Of a DNA stretch of 64,000 bases, positions 26,323 through 36,653 are shown piece by piece; positions within the stretch are counted from its first letter, which is position 1, and the number at the start of each line of letters is the position of its first letter. The notes beneath the pieces were generated by a model, which ran no database searches, had not been told where the DNA came from, and worked only from the letters and a program-made list of their open reading frames with translations. The position numbers were made by a program, and so were the translations under genes. This DNA is from Parabacteroides distasonis ATCC 8503 (GTDB lineage Bacteria > Bacteroidota > Bacteroidia > Bacteroidales > Tannerellaceae): contig NC_009615.1 of assembly GCF_000012845.1 (NCBI RefSeq), positions 147,501-211,500 on the forward strand, read 5' to 3'.

Positions 26323-27876
26323 TTATAGAGGCAGGTTATCATGTTTCTTAGCAGGATTGCTTAGCTTCTTAGTCTGCAATTGCTGCAAAGCACGAATTAT
26401 ACGGAAACGAGTGTTACGCGGTTCGATAACATCGTCGATATAACCGTATTGAGCTGCGTTATAAGGATTAGCGAATGCTTTCTTATATTCAGCTTCTTTC
26501 TCTGCTGCGCATGCTTTCGGATCTTCAGCGGCTGCTACTTCCTTGGCGAAGATAACCTCTACGGCACCGCTCGGGCCCATAACGGCGATCTCGGCTGTCG
26601 GCCATGCGTAATTCATATCACCACGTAAATGTTTAGAACTCATCACGCAATAAGCTCCACCGTAAGACTTACGCAATGTAACGGTAATCTTAGGAACGGT
26701 AGCCTCACCATAAGCGTAAAGCAATTTAGCGCCATGAAGGATTACACCGTTGTATTCCTGACCTGTACCCGGAAGGAATCCCGGAACGTCAACCAATGTT
26801 ACCAAAGGAATATTGAAAGCGTCGCAGAAACGAACGAAGCGACCTGCTTTACGAGATGCGTTGCTATCCAAGCATCCTGCCATAACCTTCGGCTGGTTGG
26901 CTACGATACCGACAGATTGTCCGTTGAAACGAGCGAAACCTACGATGATATTCTTAGCGTAGTCCGCATGGACCTCTAGGAACTCGTTGTTATCGACGAT
27001 CGTACCGATAACCTCGTACATATCGTAAGATTGGTTAGCGTTATCGGGAATGATATCATTCAATACATCATCCAGACGATCGATCGGGTCTTTGCACTCA
27101 ACTAACGGAGTTTCTTCCAAGTTGTTCTGTGGTAAGAAACTGAGCAATTTACGGATCAATTGCAAACCATCCTCTTCTGTATCGACAGCGAAATGGGCTA
27201 CACCCGATTTCGTGGTGTGTACGCTGGCTCCACCCAACTGCTCTTGGGTTACATCCTCACCTGTTACGGTTTTTACTACTTTCGGACCTGTCAAGAACAT
27301 GTAGCTGGTACCACGTGTCATGATGTTGAAGTCTGTCAAAGCCGGAGAATAAACGGCTCCACCGGCGCAAGGGCCGAAGATACCGGAAATCTGGGGAACA
27401 ACACCAGATGCCAAGATGTTACGTTGGAAAATCTCTGCGTATCCTGCCAAGGCGTTTACACCTTCTTGGATACGAGCTCCACCGGAGTCGTTCAAACCGA
27501 TAACGGGAGCGCCCATCTTCATGGCTTGATCCATTACTTTACAGATCTTCATAGCCAAAGCCTCAGACAAGGCTCCACCGAATACGGTGAAATCTTGAGC
27601 GAAGATATATACCAAACGTCCGTCGATCGTACCATAACCTGTTACGATACCATCGCCTAAATATTTAGTTTTCTCGATACCGAAGTTTGTACAACGGTGT
27701 TGAACAAACATGTCGAATTCCTCGAAACTACCTTCGTCAAGCAACATGGCGATACGCTCACGAGCGGTATATTTGCCTTTTTTGTGCTGTGATTCGATTC
27801 TTTTCTCTCCTCCACCCAAACGAGCTTGCTCACGAAGTGCGATGAGCTCTTTTACTTTTTCAAGCTGGTTACTCAT
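26323..27876 (-). CDS. mmdA: Methylmalonyl-CoA decarboxylase carboxyltransferase (alpha) subunit
   Basis: The 517-residue protein is an acyl-CoA carboxylase beta-type carboxyltransferase with both crotonase-like halves. Signatures include the N-terminal [20 protein letters not shown], the oxyanion-hole [19 protein letters not shown] and [12 protein letters not shown], and the second-half [15 protein letters not shown] with [13 protein letters not shown]. It moves the carboxyl of (S)-methylmalonyl-CoA to biotin on MmdC. The gene lies between the epimerase gene and the gamma subunit, which favours methylmalonyl-CoA over oxaloacetate. A carboxylase use cannot be excluded by sequence. Confidence 0.94.
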   Translation of the reverse strand: MSNQLEKVKELIALREQARLGGGEKRIESQHKKGKYTARERIAMLLDEGSFEEFDMFVQHRCTNFGIEKTKYLGDGIVTGYGTIDGRLVYIFAQDFTVFGGALSEALAMKICKVMDQAMKMGAPVIGLNDSGGARIQEGVNALAGYAEIFQRNILASGVVPQISGIFGPCAGGAVYSPALTDFNIMTRGTSYMFLTGPKVVKTVTGEDVTQEQLGGASVHTTKSGVAHFAVDTEEDGLQLIRKLLSFLPQNNLEETPLVECKDPIDRLDDVLNDIIPDNANQSYDMYEVIGTIVDNNEFLEVHADYAKNIIVGFARFNGQSVGIVANQPKVMAGCLDSNASRKAGRFVRFCDAFNIPLVTLVDVPGFLPGTGQEYNGVILHGAKLLYAYGEATVPKITVTLRKSYGGAYCVMSSKHLRGDMNYAWPTAEIAVMGPSGAVEVIFAKEVAAAEDPKACAAEKEAEYKKAFANPYNAAQYGYIDDVIEPRNTRFRIIRALQQLQTKKLSNPAKKHDNLPL

Positions 27877-27912
27877 TGTATTTTGATTTGTTGTTAGAAA
27901 TGAACGGATTAA

Positions 27913-28323
27913 TTATTTGTTGCCCGGCATGCAAAGTTCTGTCAATACGCTGCAAGTTGATTTCGGGTGAAGGAAAGCGATGTTCAAGCCTTCCGCGCCA
28001 CCACGGGGAGCTTTATCGATTAATTTAACGCCTTTTTCCTCAGCCTCGTTCAAAGCTGCCTGTACATCAGGTACCGCAAATGCGATATGGTGGATACCTT
28101 CACCTTTTTTCTCGATAAATTTCGCAATCGTGCTATCTTCGCTGGTCGGCTCTAGTAATTCAATCTTAGTCTGTCCTACCTTGAAAAATGCGGTTTTTAC
28201 TTTTTGGTCTGCTACTACTTCGATATTGTAGCATTTTAATCCAAGAACGCCTTCATAATAGGGTAAACAAGCCTCGATACTCTTCACTGCGATACCTAAA
28301 TGTTCGATATGTGTAAGTTCCAT
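27913..28323 (-). CDS. mce: Methylmalonyl-CoA epimerase
   Basis: The 136-residue VOC-fold enzyme interconverts (R)- and (S)-methylmalonyl-CoA. Metal ligands are visible in THIEHLGIAV, KIELLEPTSEDSTIAKFIEKKGEG (one Glu) and GIHHIAFAV, with the conserved LTELC end. It is first in the mce-mmdA-oadG-mmdC-mmdB operon. This supplies the correct stereoisomer for decarboxylation in the succinate-to-propionate pathway. Confidence 0.95.
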   Translation of the reverse strand: MELTHIEHLGIAVKSIEACLPYYEGVLGLKCYNIEVVADQKVKTAFFKVGQTKIELLEPTSEDSTIAKFIEKKGEGIHHIAFAVPDVQAALNEAEEKGVKLIDKAPRGGAEGLNIAFLHPKSTCSVLTELCMPGNK

Positions 28324-28370
28324 GTCAATAATAATTTAAAGATTTAGTAAATGTTTGTTTCTATTGTGTG

Positions 28371-28378
28371 CAAATGTA
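28371..28378 (-). promoter_or_regulatory. Putative -7 box for the propionate operon
   Basis: On the minus strand TACATTTG matches TAnnTTTG, about 48 bp before the mce ATG. Confidence 0.5.
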
Positions 28379-28451
28379 CACTACTTTTTATGAATGAGGA
28401 AATAATTTTTTGTTTTTATCTCCCAGTAAATGTGTTTAAAGATACATTTTA

Positions 28452-30863
28452 TTAAAAATCGACAATCAGACGAACGTTCAATTGACGTCCGGTCAGATAG
28501 TTTGGAACTGCGTATTGGACATTATATACATCTGTTATCCAATAATAGGAACTAACGTTTTTGATGTCTAATATGTTAAATACATCCAGACCTAGCCAAA
28601 TGTTTTTCAAATGGCGGAAGAAGCCCCTGTCCATGATAGCGTCCGTGCCTCCTGCCAATTGGTAGGAGAGGCCGATATCTACACGTTTGTAGGCGGGCGT
28701 ACGGAAATAGCCGGCTTCGTATCCTTTGCCCGGGATTGTCTGGGGAAGTCCTCCGGATAGAACTCCTTTCAGATTTAGCTTGACTCGTTTATAGCCCGGG
28801 AAATAATCTTGGAAGAAGAGTGAGATGTTGTAGCCTTGGCTATTGGCCATAGGAACGGTCGTTGTTTCCCGGATGGTTTGCTGGGCTTTCATCAAGGAGA
28901 AGCTGATCCATGAGTCGGTACCCGGTACGAATTCTCCGAAGAATTTGACATCGAGTCCCATGGCGTAACCTTTGGCGCAATTCTCGCCGTAATAGCGGAT
29001 CTTGACGTTATCTACGGTGTAGGGATTCAGATTGTCCAGCTTTTTATAGTACATCTCGGCGGTCACCTTGAAATTCCGGTCTACGGCACGGAACGTATAA
29101 TCTCCTCCCAAGATGAAATGGATGGAGCGTTGTGACTTTAGATCTTTGTTCAATACCGTGATATTATTGCCGTTCTTATCTTTGTCTACTCTACGTAATT
29201 CCTTGTAGAAGGGCGATTGATAATACAGTCCGGTGGCGAAACGGAGCGTCAAGTCTTGGTCGAAGTTCGGGATAAAGCCCAATGAGGCACGGGGACTGAA
29301 AAGGAACTCCTTATTATAAGTCCAATAACTACCTCTAACCCCTGCGACTAACGTGAACAGACCTTGCTTGGTCCTGAATTTGAACGCGTCTTGCGCATAA
29401 GCGGAAAAGCGTGTGCTTTCTATCTGATTATCAGAAAAGAGGTTCGAATATACGCTTACGTTATTACCCGTTTGGGGCAAAGAATAACCCGAGGAATCCC
29501 TTTTTTCCCATTCACTGATCTTATCATTGATTTTTTCCATTTGTACCGTGGCTCCCCATTTCAACGTATTGTTTAAAAGGCGGGCCATCCCATAATGCCC
29601 GACATTCATGACGGTGGAGTTCAAACGGTTTCGTGCGTGCTCGTGATAACGGCCTACGGACATGGCGGCTGACGCATCGTCATCCGGATTTTCCGCTCCG
29701 TTCTCGCTCAGCCAATATTCTCCGGCAATATCGTATCCCTCTTCTTCCTTGCTTTTGAAAGCGGAGGCTTGAAGTCCCAACTCTGTGTTCTCATTGGGAT
29801 TGTGTTTCAATGTAAGCGCACCGAATAAGGTTTGGAAACGGTCTCTTTCCCTTCCGTCGAAATAGACTTTGAAGTTCTTGGGATGCTCGGCTGTACCGAA
29901 AGAGGTTTCCCGACTATAAGGGGTGAATTTATAATTATTGTTAGCGAGGTTTCCCAAGAAATTGATTTCCCATTTAGGGGCCAATTGGTACGTGATGTAA
30001 GTTTGCAGATCGATAAATTTAGGGTCGTATTCAGCGTCTGTATCCATGGTACCCAAAATAGACCGACCGCTTTTAAAGCGGAAACCCGTTACTTGGGTAA
30101 ATTTACCGATAGAACTGCCTACATAAGCATTTGCGCCCAACAAGCTCGCGGAAGCCGAACCTTCGAATATCTTAGGCTTTTTATAGGTAATATCCAGCAC
30201 GGAACTCATCTTGTCTCCGTAACGAGCCTCGAAGCCACCGGCGGCGAAATTGACCGCCTCCGTTAGGTCCGGATTGATAAAGCTAAGGCCCTCTTGTTGT
30301 CCCGAGCGAATCAGAAGCGGACGGAATACCTCGATACCATTCACATAAACGATATTTTCATCATAACTACCTCCACGTACGGAATACTGGGAACTTAGCT
30401 CGTTATTGGACGATACGCCGGCAAACGTAACGACCAAGCTCTCTATACTACCTCCGGAGGGATCGGGCAATAACTTGATTTTGTCTGCGTTTAGGGACTC
30501 CATGGTCGTGGTCTGCTTGCGGATGGCAGTAACGGATACTTCCCCTAAATCAAATGAGGTATTGTTCATCTGTACGTTCAGGCGCATGTCGGCTTGTGCC
30601 GAGGGAATGATACGCTCGGCTTTATTATATCCCAGACAGGAGTAAATAATGGAGATAGAGTCTCCCGGCGATATGGAAAAGGAATAATATCCCTTCTCGT
30701 TGGTCATGGAGCCGATCAACGTGTTCTTAACCCGGACATTCACTAATTCCAGGGGGTTACCGTCGGCGTCACGGACATAACCAGTGATTTTTATGCGGCC
30801 CTCGCCAAAGGCACTCACGGAAATAAGTATAAATAGCAGCGCGGCTATCGCACGAATCTTCAT
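28452..30863 (-). CDS. TonB-dependent outer membrane receptor
   Basis: The 803-residue protein has a signal peptide (about residues 1-20), a carboxypeptidase-regulatory-like domain (about 23-105, KITGYVRDADGNPLELVNVRV), a plug domain (QYSVRGGSYDENIVYVNGIE, about 160-215) and a 22-strand barrel ending in a terminal Phe (RLIVDF). No SusD partner is next to it, so it is not a classic glycan-uptake pair. Metal, vitamin or peptide import are all possible. It is divergent from a nitroreductase gene. Confidence 0.92.
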   Translation of the reverse strand: MKIRAIAALLFILISVSAFGEGRIKITGYVRDADGNPLELVNVRVKNTLIGSMTNEKGYYSFSISPGDSISIIYSCLGYNKAERIIPSAQADMRLNVQMNNTSFDLGEVSVTAIRKQTTTMESLNADKIKLLPDPSGGSIESLVVTFAGVSSNNELSSQYSVRGGSYDENIVYVNGIEVFRPLLIRSGQQEGLSFINPDLTEAVNFAAGGFEARYGDKMSSVLDITYKKPKIFEGSASASLLGANAYVGSSIGKFTQVTGFRFKSGRSILGTMDTDAEYDPKFIDLQTYITYQLAPKWEINFLGNLANNNYKFTPYSRETSFGTAEHPKNFKVYFDGRERDRFQTLFGALTLKHNPNENTELGLQASAFKSKEEEGYDIAGEYWLSENGAENPDDDASAAMSVGRYHEHARNRLNSTVMNVGHYGMARLLNNTLKWGATVQMEKINDKISEWEKRDSSGYSLPQTGNNVSVYSNLFSDNQIESTRFSAYAQDAFKFRTKQGLFTLVAGVRGSYWTYNKEFLFSPRASLGFIPNFDQDLTLRFATGLYYQSPFYKELRRVDKDKNGNNITVLNKDLKSQRSIHFILGGDYTFRAVDRNFKVTAEMYYKKLDNLNPYTVDNVKIRYYGENCAKGYAMGLDVKFFGEFVPGTDSWISFSLMKAQQTIRETTTVPMANSQGYNISLFFQDYFPGYKRVKLNLKGVLSGGLPQTIPGKGYEAGYFRTPAYKRVDIGLSYQLAGGTDAIMDRGFFRHLKNIWLGLDVFNILDIKNVSSYYWITDVYNVQYAVPNYLTGRQLNVRLIVDF

Positions 30864-30938
30864 AATCTATTGTTCAATTATAAAAATACTAACGAGAAAA
30901 AAGAACGATACGTATATATGGGTGCAAAAAATTATATT

Positions 30939-30946
30939 TATATTTG
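30939..30946 (+). promoter_or_regulatory. Putative -7 box for the nitroreductase operon
   Basis: TATATTTG matches TAnnTTTG, 38 bp before the chosen ATG at 30985. Confidence 0.45.
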
Positions 30947-30984
30947 CGAATCTTAATATTAAAAGAGTACAAAGAACGAAAAAA

Positions 30985-31545
30985 ATGGAGAGTTTTGCAA
31001 CACTTATACAAAATAGAAGAAGTACACGTAAGTTTACCGAACAACTACTTTCACCCGAGCAGGTAGAACTGATCTTGAAGGCGGCGTTGATGGCTCCGGC
31101 CTCAAAACGTAGTAATCCTTGGCAGTTCGTGGTCGTGGAAGATAAGGAAATGTTGAAGAAACTTGCCGGGTGTAAGAAAAATGGTTCCGCTTTTCTGGAG
31201 GGTTGTGCCTTGGCCGTGGTTGTCTTGGCGAATGTGATGGAAAGCGATGTTTGGATCGAGGACGCTTCGGTCGCTTCTATTTATATGCAATTGCAAACAG
31301 AGGATTTGGGATTGGGCAGTTGCTGGTGTCAGATCCGGAACCGGGTAACAGAGGACGAGGAGGATTCGAATAATTATGTTCGTTCGTTGCTGGATATCCC
31401 TTATCAATTGGATGTCTTGTCTATCATTGGTATCGGTTATAAGGATCAGGTTCGTAAGCCTTTTGATGAATCCCATTTACAATGGGAGAAGATACATATA
31501 GGAAAGTTCTCTCTTCCGGAAGAAAATAAAGAGACGGGAGAATGA
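30985..31545 (+). CDS. Nitroreductase-family flavoprotein
   Basis: The 186-residue FMN enzyme has the family N-terminus TLIQNRRSTRKFTEQ (the Arg-Arg-Ser phosphate contact), PASKRSNPWQFVVVED and GSCWCQIRN. The substrate is unknown (quinones, nitro compounds or bile-related compounds are family precedents). I chose the ATG at 30985 (MESFATLIQNRRS). Longer in-frame starts overlap the divergent TonB receptor gene and are unlike the family. It overlaps the next gene by 4 bp. Confidence 0.9.
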   Translation: MESFATLIQNRRSTRKFTEQLLSPEQVELILKAALMAPASKRSNPWQFVVVEDKEMLKKLAGCKKNGSAFLEGCALAVVVLANVMESDVWIEDASVASIYMQLQTEDLGLGSCWCQIRNRVTEDEEDSNNYVRSLLDIPYQLDVLSIIGIGYKDQVRKPFDESHLQWEKIHIGKFSLPEENKETGE

Positions 31546-32309
31546 GAGTCGTATTTGTTGGTGCCGGAAACTTAGCTACCCGGCTTTCGTTGGAAATGCG
31601 TAAGTCTGGAATGAGTATCGGGCAAGTATATAGTCACACAAGTGAGCATGCTAAGATTTTAGCTGATGAATTGGGATGTGGGTGGACCGTGATCCCGGAA
31701 GAGATTGTGGAAGATGCCGACTTGTATGTTTTCTCTTTGAAAGATGCCGTGCTCCAAGATGTTATCGCCCGTGTAAAACCGAATAACGGTTTGTGGGTGC
31801 ATACGGCAGGGAGTATGCCTATCTCTGTATTTGAAGGTCTTACGGCTAGATATGGGGTGGTTTATCCGTTACAAACGTTTAGTAAGAGTAGGGAGGTGGA
31901 TTTCAAGAAAATACCGTTCTTTTTAGAGGCGAACTCGTCTGAAGATGAGAAGGTGCTGGGAGAGGTGGCTAGGGCGCTCTCCTGTGATGTCCGTTTCCTC
32001 TCCTCCGAGAAGCGAAAGAACTTACATTTAGCGGCGGTTTTCGCTTGTAATTTTACGAATCATATGTATGCGCTAGCTGAAAAGATCTTGGAAGAACAGC
32101 AAATACCGGGAGAGGTCTTGCTACCTTTGATAGACGAGACAGCCGCTAAGGTACATGTAATGTCGCCGGCGCGGGCCCAAACGGGACCAGCTATACGATA
32201 TGACGAAAATGTGATAAACAAACATATGGCTATGCTTAAAGATCCGGATATGCGAAATCTATATGAGCTGATTAGCCGAAGTATACATAAGGAGGCTCGA
32301 CATGAGTAG
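31542..32309 (+). CDS. Rossmann/DUF2520 dehydrogenase-like protein
   Basis: The 255-residue protein has an N-terminal NADP-binding motif [13 protein letters not shown], a mid-region [10 protein letters not shown] and the DUF2520 helical domain ([19 protein letters not shown]). It resembles F420/NADP oxidoreductases and ketopantoate reductase-like proteins with unknown substrate. It overlaps the nitroreductase gene by 4 bp and kdsC by 8 bp, so the three are translationally coupled. Confidence 0.88.
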   Translation: MRVVFVGAGNLATRLSLEMRKSGMSIGQVYSHTSEHAKILADELGCGWTVIPEEIVEDADLYVFSLKDAVLQDVIARVKPNNGLWVHTAGSMPISVFEGLTARYGVVYPLQTFSKSREVDFKKIPFFLEANSSEDEKVLGEVARALSCDVRFLSSEKRKNLHLAAVFACNFTNHMYALAEKILEEQQIPGEVLLPLIDETAAKVHVMSPARAQTGPAIRYDENVINKHMAMLKDPDMRNLYELISRSIHKEARHE

Positions 32310-32823
32310 TATAAACTATGATTTGAGAAAAATAAAGGCTTTTGTCTTTGATGTAGACGGGGTGCTATCCTGCGATGTGATTCCGCTTCACCCGAATGGC
32401 GATCCGATGCGTACGGTCAATATCAAGGATGGCTATGCCTTGCAATTGGCCGTGAAGAAAGGTTATGAGGTCGCTATAATTACGGGCGGATATACGGAAG
32501 CCGTACAGATTCGCTTTTCTCGTTTAGGAATACAACATATTTATATGCGTAGCGCTGTAAAGGTGCATGACTTTAAGGATTTTATGGAAAAAACGGGCTT
32601 GTCTCCTGAGCAAATCATGTATGCGGGTGATGATATTCCTGATTATGAGGTAATGACGCGAGTTGGATTGCCGGTGGCACCTGCGGATGCGGCTCCGGAG
32701 ATCAAGGAGATAGCGAAATATATATCCTCCCGGCGAGGTGGCGAAGGCGTAGCTAGGGACGTGATCGAGCAAACGATGCGGGCGCAAGGACACTGGTTCG
32801 GCGAGGAGGCTTTTGGGTGGTAA
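32302..32823 (+). CDS. kdsC: KDO 8-phosphate phosphatase (HAD-IIIC)
   Basis: The 173-residue HAD phosphatase lacks a cap domain and has motif [18 protein letters not shown], the ITGG motif II region and motif [15 protein letters not shown]. This matches KdsC, which dephosphorylates KDO-8-P in lipid A/LPS core synthesis. Members of the same subfamily can act on other acidic sugar phosphates. Position in a DUF2520-kdsC-maf operon recurs in Bacteroidales. Confidence 0.88.
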   Translation: MSSINYDLRKIKAFVFDVDGVLSCDVIPLHPNGDPMRTVNIKDGYALQLAVKKGYEVAIITGGYTEAVQIRFSRLGIQHIYMRSAVKVHDFKDFMEKTGLSPEQIMYAGDDIPDYEVMTRVGLPVAPADAAPEIKEIAKYISSRRGGEGVARDVIEQTMRAQGHWFGEEAFGW

Positions 32824-32860
32824 AATTTTGGTGAATGTGTAACGCTTAATCGAATAGGTT

Positions 32861-33442
32861 ATGTTAGAGAATTTAAAAAAGTACAAGATCGTCTTAGCCT
32901 CTAATTCTCCGAGACGACGGAATTTGTTATCTGGTCTGGATATCGACTTCGAGGTGAGGGTAATTTCGGATATTGACGAGTCTTACCCGGATTCTATTGA
33001 CTCCATGGAGATCCCTTTATATATTGCCCGTTCGAAAGCGGAGGCCTATAAACCGACTATGGCGGATGATGAATTGCTAATCACGGCAGATACGATCGTT
33101 TGGACGTTTGACGGGGTTATGGGAAAGCCTGCGAATCGAGAGGAAGCTTATGCTATGCTTCATGCTTTGTCGGATCATGTACATCAGGTAATAACCGGTG
33201 TTTGTATCATGACGAAGGACAAAAATGTAGGCTTTTCCGTCGAATCTGCGGTTTGTTTCGCTAAATTGGGTGATGAAGAGATTAATTATTATTTGGATAA
33301 ATATAAACCTTATGATAAAGCGGGAGGGTATGGCATTCAGGAGTGGATCGGTTATATCGGGGTAGAGGCTATCAATGGTAGCTTTTATAACGTGATGGGA
33401 TTACCTGTGCAAAAGCTTTATCAGGAATTGAAACATTTTTAA
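32861..33442 (+). CDS. maf: Maf-family nucleotide pyrophosphatase
   Basis: The 193-residue protein has the Maf signatures LASNSPRRRNLLSGL, ARSKAEAY, ITADTIVW and YDKAGGYGIQEW. The family hydrolyses dTTP/UTP or modified nucleotides as house-cleaning and affects septation in some bacteria. It ends the nitroreductase-DUF2520-kdsC-maf operon and runs into a convergent gene with only 2 bp between stops. Confidence 0.94.
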   Translation: MLENLKKYKIVLASNSPRRRNLLSGLDIDFEVRVISDIDESYPDSIDSMEIPLYIARSKAEAYKPTMADDELLITADTIVWTFDGVMGKPANREEAYAMLHALSDHVHQVITGVCIMTKDKNVGFSVESAVCFAKLGDEEINYYLDKYKPYDKAGGYGIQEWIGYIGVEAINGSFYNVMGLPVQKLYQELKHF

Positions 33443-33444
33443 TC

Positions 33445-33822
33445 TCAATTCAAGGTAAAGTATTTATCCTTCATATAATATTCTATCTGATTTAATGTGT
33501 GCGCTAAGGCTGGGGGAATCGGTAAGACGACCGGTTTCTCCACATTCCATTCCGGGTCATTTATGATCATGTCGGATAGACTGCCCGCATGTATTAAGAT
33601 AAGGCGGGTAGGGGCTGAGGCTATAACCTTATGATTGGTGTTTTGCGCAAGTAGCATGAAATGATCTTTTGCCACTTCCGCTATATGTGTCCCTTCTTGG
33701 CTGTAAATAATAAGTTTTCCCGAAAATACGAAGATTAATAGGTTATCCGTGGTTGTGGTATTAAACAGGGAATCTCCGGCTCTCAGTATTTTGCATTCAA
33801 GTTGATTTAGATAACGCTTCAT
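33445..33822 (-). CDS. Short cupin-like protein, possibly an AraC-type sensor without its DNA-binding domain
   Basis: The 125-residue protein has a beta-rich, cupin-like fold (IFVFSGKLIIYSQEGTHI, FMLLAQNTNHKVIASAP, RLILIHAG) resembling the sensor half of Bacteroidetes AraC-family regulators. It stops after a short helix (PPALAHTLNQIEYYM) where the helix-turn-helix domain would follow. The stop is 2 bp from the convergent maf gene. It is either a truncated regulator or a stand-alone sensor. It follows apbE by 8 bp. Confidence 0.6.
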   Translation of the reverse strand: MKRYLNQLECKILRAGDSLFNTTTTDNLLIFVFSGKLIIYSQEGTHIAEVAKDHFMLLAQNTNHKVIASAPTRLILIHAGSLSDMIINDPEWNVEKPVVLPIPPALAHTLNQIEYYMKDKYFTLN

Positions 33823-33830
33823 GTAGGAAC

Positions 33831-34862
33831 TTAAGGATTTTCGAGGATAGCCAATGTTTTTCTGTTAGGAAGGTATTCCAACATACCTTTTGAGTAGGTG
33901 ACTTTCTGTTGTCCGTTGTTGTCCGCATAAATAATGAAATACTCTATTTGGGGGATGGATTGTGCCAGTAGCTTCGCTTTCTCGACTCCCAAAACCATGA
34001 AAGTCGTAGCGTAAGCGTCTGCTGTCATACAATCTTCCGCCACGATTGTCGCGCTAAGGATATTTTGTCCAGCGGGATAACCGGTCGCTGGATTGATCGT
34101 ATGGGCATATTTCTTACCATCCTTGATGTAGAAGTTTCGGTAGTCACCAGAAGTAGCCACCCCCCCTTTTTGGCATAATTGTACGATCTCTTCAACATCA
34201 TTTGTTACGCCACTTGTCCCTATTTCCGGCTTGTTGATGCCGACTCGCCAACAGTCACCTTGTTGATTTACGCCTTTCATGGTAACCTCACCACCTATTT
34301 CTACCATGTAGTTCTTTACGCCTTCCTTTTCCAGCAGGCGGGCGATGACATCGCAAGCATAACCTTTTGCGATGGACGAACAATTCAATAGAATCCGGGG
34401 ATCTTCTTTGATGATTTTCTTTCCTTCCAATCTTACTTTTTGATAACCGACGAAAGCCTTTATGCTATCGATCATCTGCGGGGTTACGCTATCCATCTTA
34501 CTGAATCCGAATCCCCATAGATTAATTAATGGAGCACAAGTAATATCAAAAGCTCCTCCTGATTTTTGGGAGATTTCTTCCGCCTTATTGAATACTTCGG
34601 TAAACCATTCGTCTACCTCCACATCCTCGTTATTATTGACTTTCGCGATCGTGGAGTTGGGGTTGAAAGGATTTAAGGAGAGGTTAAAACGTTGCAGCTC
34701 GCTGTCGATCTTATCGGTTAGGATTTGCTTGGCCTTGTATTTGATGTGGTAACTTGTATGAAAAACAGAACCACTCTCTTCGAAATATTGGCCCTTGTCC
34801 GAGCAAGCCGTAAGCGATAAGATCAACAGGCTGACTAATATGGTAATATTCTTGCGCATCAT
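33831..34862 (-). CDS. apbE: FAD:protein FMN transferase (ApbE)
   Basis: The 343-residue lipoprotein (signal ending LTACSDKG) belongs to the ApbE family: MVEIGGEVTMKG, TSGDYRNFYI, the YAHTINPATGYPA metal/FAD site and AEDCMTADAYATTFMVLG. It attaches FMN covalently to Thr in subunits such as NqrB/NqrC and RnfG in the periplasm. It is second in a minus-strand operon after an IlvD/Edd dehydratase. Confidence 0.94.
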   Translation of the reverse strand: MMRKNITILVSLLILSLTACSDKGQYFEESGSVFHTSYHIKYKAKQILTDKIDSELQRFNLSLNPFNPNSTIAKVNNNEDVEVDEWFTEVFNKAEEISQKSGGAFDITCAPLINLWGFGFSKMDSVTPQMIDSIKAFVGYQKVRLEGKKIIKEDPRILLNCSSIAKGYACDVIARLLEKEGVKNYMVEIGGEVTMKGVNQQGDCWRVGINKPEIGTSGVTNDVEEIVQLCQKGGVATSGDYRNFYIKDGKKYAHTINPATGYPAGQNILSATIVAEDCMTADAYATTFMVLGVEKAKLLAQSIPQIEYFIIYADNNGQQKVTYSKGMLEYLPNRKTLAILENP

Positions 34863-34884
34863 TATGAAATTTTATGTCGCGAAC

Positions 34885-36609
34885 TTACATAAAAAATTCC
34901 ATATATGCCCCTTTCATGGGGGAGACGCTATTGTGTGTATAAATATCAAGGATTCCTTTTTTATATTGTGACTCTGATTTTATCCAATGTGCACGCCTTT
35001 CGGATAGGATCTTTTCTATCTCTTCCACGCTTCTCTCAATACTGTCGGTACCGATTATATCCAATGTTCTCGCTGGAATATCGATACGGATCAAGTCATC
35101 GTTCTCGACCAAGGCGATTGGTCCCCCCTCGGAAGCCTCCGGGGATACATGTCCGATCGCCGGGCCTCGGGTCGCTCCGGAGAAACGACCGTCGGTGATC
35201 AATGCGATGGTCTCTACCAACTCAGGATCGGAGGCGATCGCTTCTGTCGTATAAAACATTTCTGGCATTCCACTTCCTTTCGGTCCTTCATAACGGATAA
35301 ATACCGCTTCTCCCGGATGGATTTTCTTTTGTAATACCGCCTCAATAGCGTTCTCCTCACAATCGAATACCCTCGCTTTCAGGGTGACTTGCATCAAGCG
35401 GGGTGAAATCGCCGAATGTTTTACGACTGCCCCTTCGGGCGCTAAATTTCCTTTCAATATAGCGATGGCTCCTTGTGCCTTGATCGGTGTATGAAGAGGT
35501 TTGATAATATCGCCAACCTTTACTCCTAGGGCAGGAAGATATTTATGGCAATTCTCATAGAAGCCGTTGAGTTGTAAATCTTTTAAGTTTTCTCCCAATG
35601 TTCTGCCGGTAACGGTCTTGACATCGAGATGGAGGAATTCCTTGATTTCTTTCATGATCGCCGGTACGCCTCCCGCATACCAGAAATATTCGCCGGGCCA
35701 AAAACCGCTGGGACGTATATTTAAAAGGTAGGGGATCTTACGATGTATCTTGTCGAACAAATCCGGTGATAACTGGATTCCCAGTTCATGGGCGATAGCT
35801 GGAAGATGAAGCAGGCTGTTGCTGGAACCCGCTATGGCGGCATGTACCATGATCGCATTTTCAAACGCTTGTATCGTCATGATATCGGAGGGTTTTAACT
35901 CTTCTTTCGCCAGTCCGAGTGCATGTTCTCCGGCTTTACGGGCGGTTTCTTTTAACTCGGGTAAATGGGCGGGGATCAAGGCGGAGCCCGGTAAAGCGAT
36001 GCCAAGCGCTTCTGCCATTACTTGCATCGTAGAGGCGGTACCCATGAAAGAGCAAGCTCCACAATCCGGACATGCGTCACGCTTATAAACCATGAATTGT
36101 TCTTCCGTTATTTCTTTTCGCTCGTATTGGGCGCTATAGGTACCGATTTGTTCTAACGTGAGTAGGTTGGGACCGGCTTTCATTATACCACCGGGCATGA
36201 ATATAGCAGGCATATCTAGCCGGGCTATCGCCATCAAATGCGCAGGGACGGATTTGTCGCAACTGGCTATAAAGACACCAGCGTCGAAAGGAGTCGCTTT
36301 TACATGAATCTCCATCATGGCGGCCATGATATCACGGGAGACTAATGAGTAGTTCATACCATCGTGTCCCTGCGCCTCTCCATCACAAATATCAGTGACG
36401 AAGTAGTTTGCGGCACGTCCCCCCTTTTCCTTTATACCGATTCCGGCCTCGTCCACCAATTTATCCAGATGGGCGCTTCCCGGATGGCTATGTCCGTAAC
36501 TGCTTTCTACAATGATTTGCGGTTTACTCAATTCGTCGATTTTCCAACCGCTGCCTAGCCGGAGTGAATCCAGCTCCGGCGCTAGTTTTCGTAATTGCTG
36601 GCTTTTCAT
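34885..36609 (-). CDS. IlvD/Edd-family dehydratase (probable sugar-acid dehydratase)
   Basis: The 574-residue protein is an Fe-S dehydratase of the IlvD/Edd family, with cluster Cys in FIASCDKSVPAHLM and CPDCGACSFMGTASTMQ and the C-terminal DGRFSGATRGPAIGHVSPEA. Family members dehydrate dihydroxy-acids in branched-chain amino acid synthesis or sugar acids such as pentonates and gluconate-6-P. No ilv genes are adjacent, so a sugar-acid role is at least as likely. It is the first gene before apbE. Confidence 0.85.
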   Translation of the reverse strand: MKSQQLRKLAPELDSLRLGSGWKIDELSKPQIIVESSYGHSHPGSAHLDKLVDEAGIGIKEKGGRAANYFVTDICDGEAQGHDGMNYSLVSRDIMAAMMEIHVKATPFDAGVFIASCDKSVPAHLMAIARLDMPAIFMPGGIMKAGPNLLTLEQIGTYSAQYERKEITEEQFMVYKRDACPDCGACSFMGTASTMQVMAEALGIALPGSALIPAHLPELKETARKAGEHALGLAKEELKPSDIMTIQAFENAIMVHAAIAGSSNSLLHLPAIAHELGIQLSPDLFDKIHRKIPYLLNIRPSGFWPGEYFWYAGGVPAIMKEIKEFLHLDVKTVTGRTLGENLKDLQLNGFYENCHKYLPALGVKVGDIIKPLHTPIKAQGAIAILKGNLAPEGAVVKHSAISPRLMQVTLKARVFDCEENAIEAVLQKKIHPGEAVFIRYEGPKGSGMPEMFYTTEAIASDPELVETIALITDGRFSGATRGPAIGHVSPEASEGGPIALVENDDLIRIDIPARTLDIIGTDSIERSVEEIEKILSERRAHWIKSESQYKKGILDIYTHNSVSPMKGAYMEFFM

Positions 36610-36653
36610 GTCTATTAATTAATGTATAAGGTTATTTATTCAATAAGGTATCC

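Noticed and set aside
30784..30984. Longer start for the nitroreductase gene
   Set aside because: It would add 67 residues unlike the family, overlap the divergent TonB receptor gene, and place the promoter box inside the coding region.
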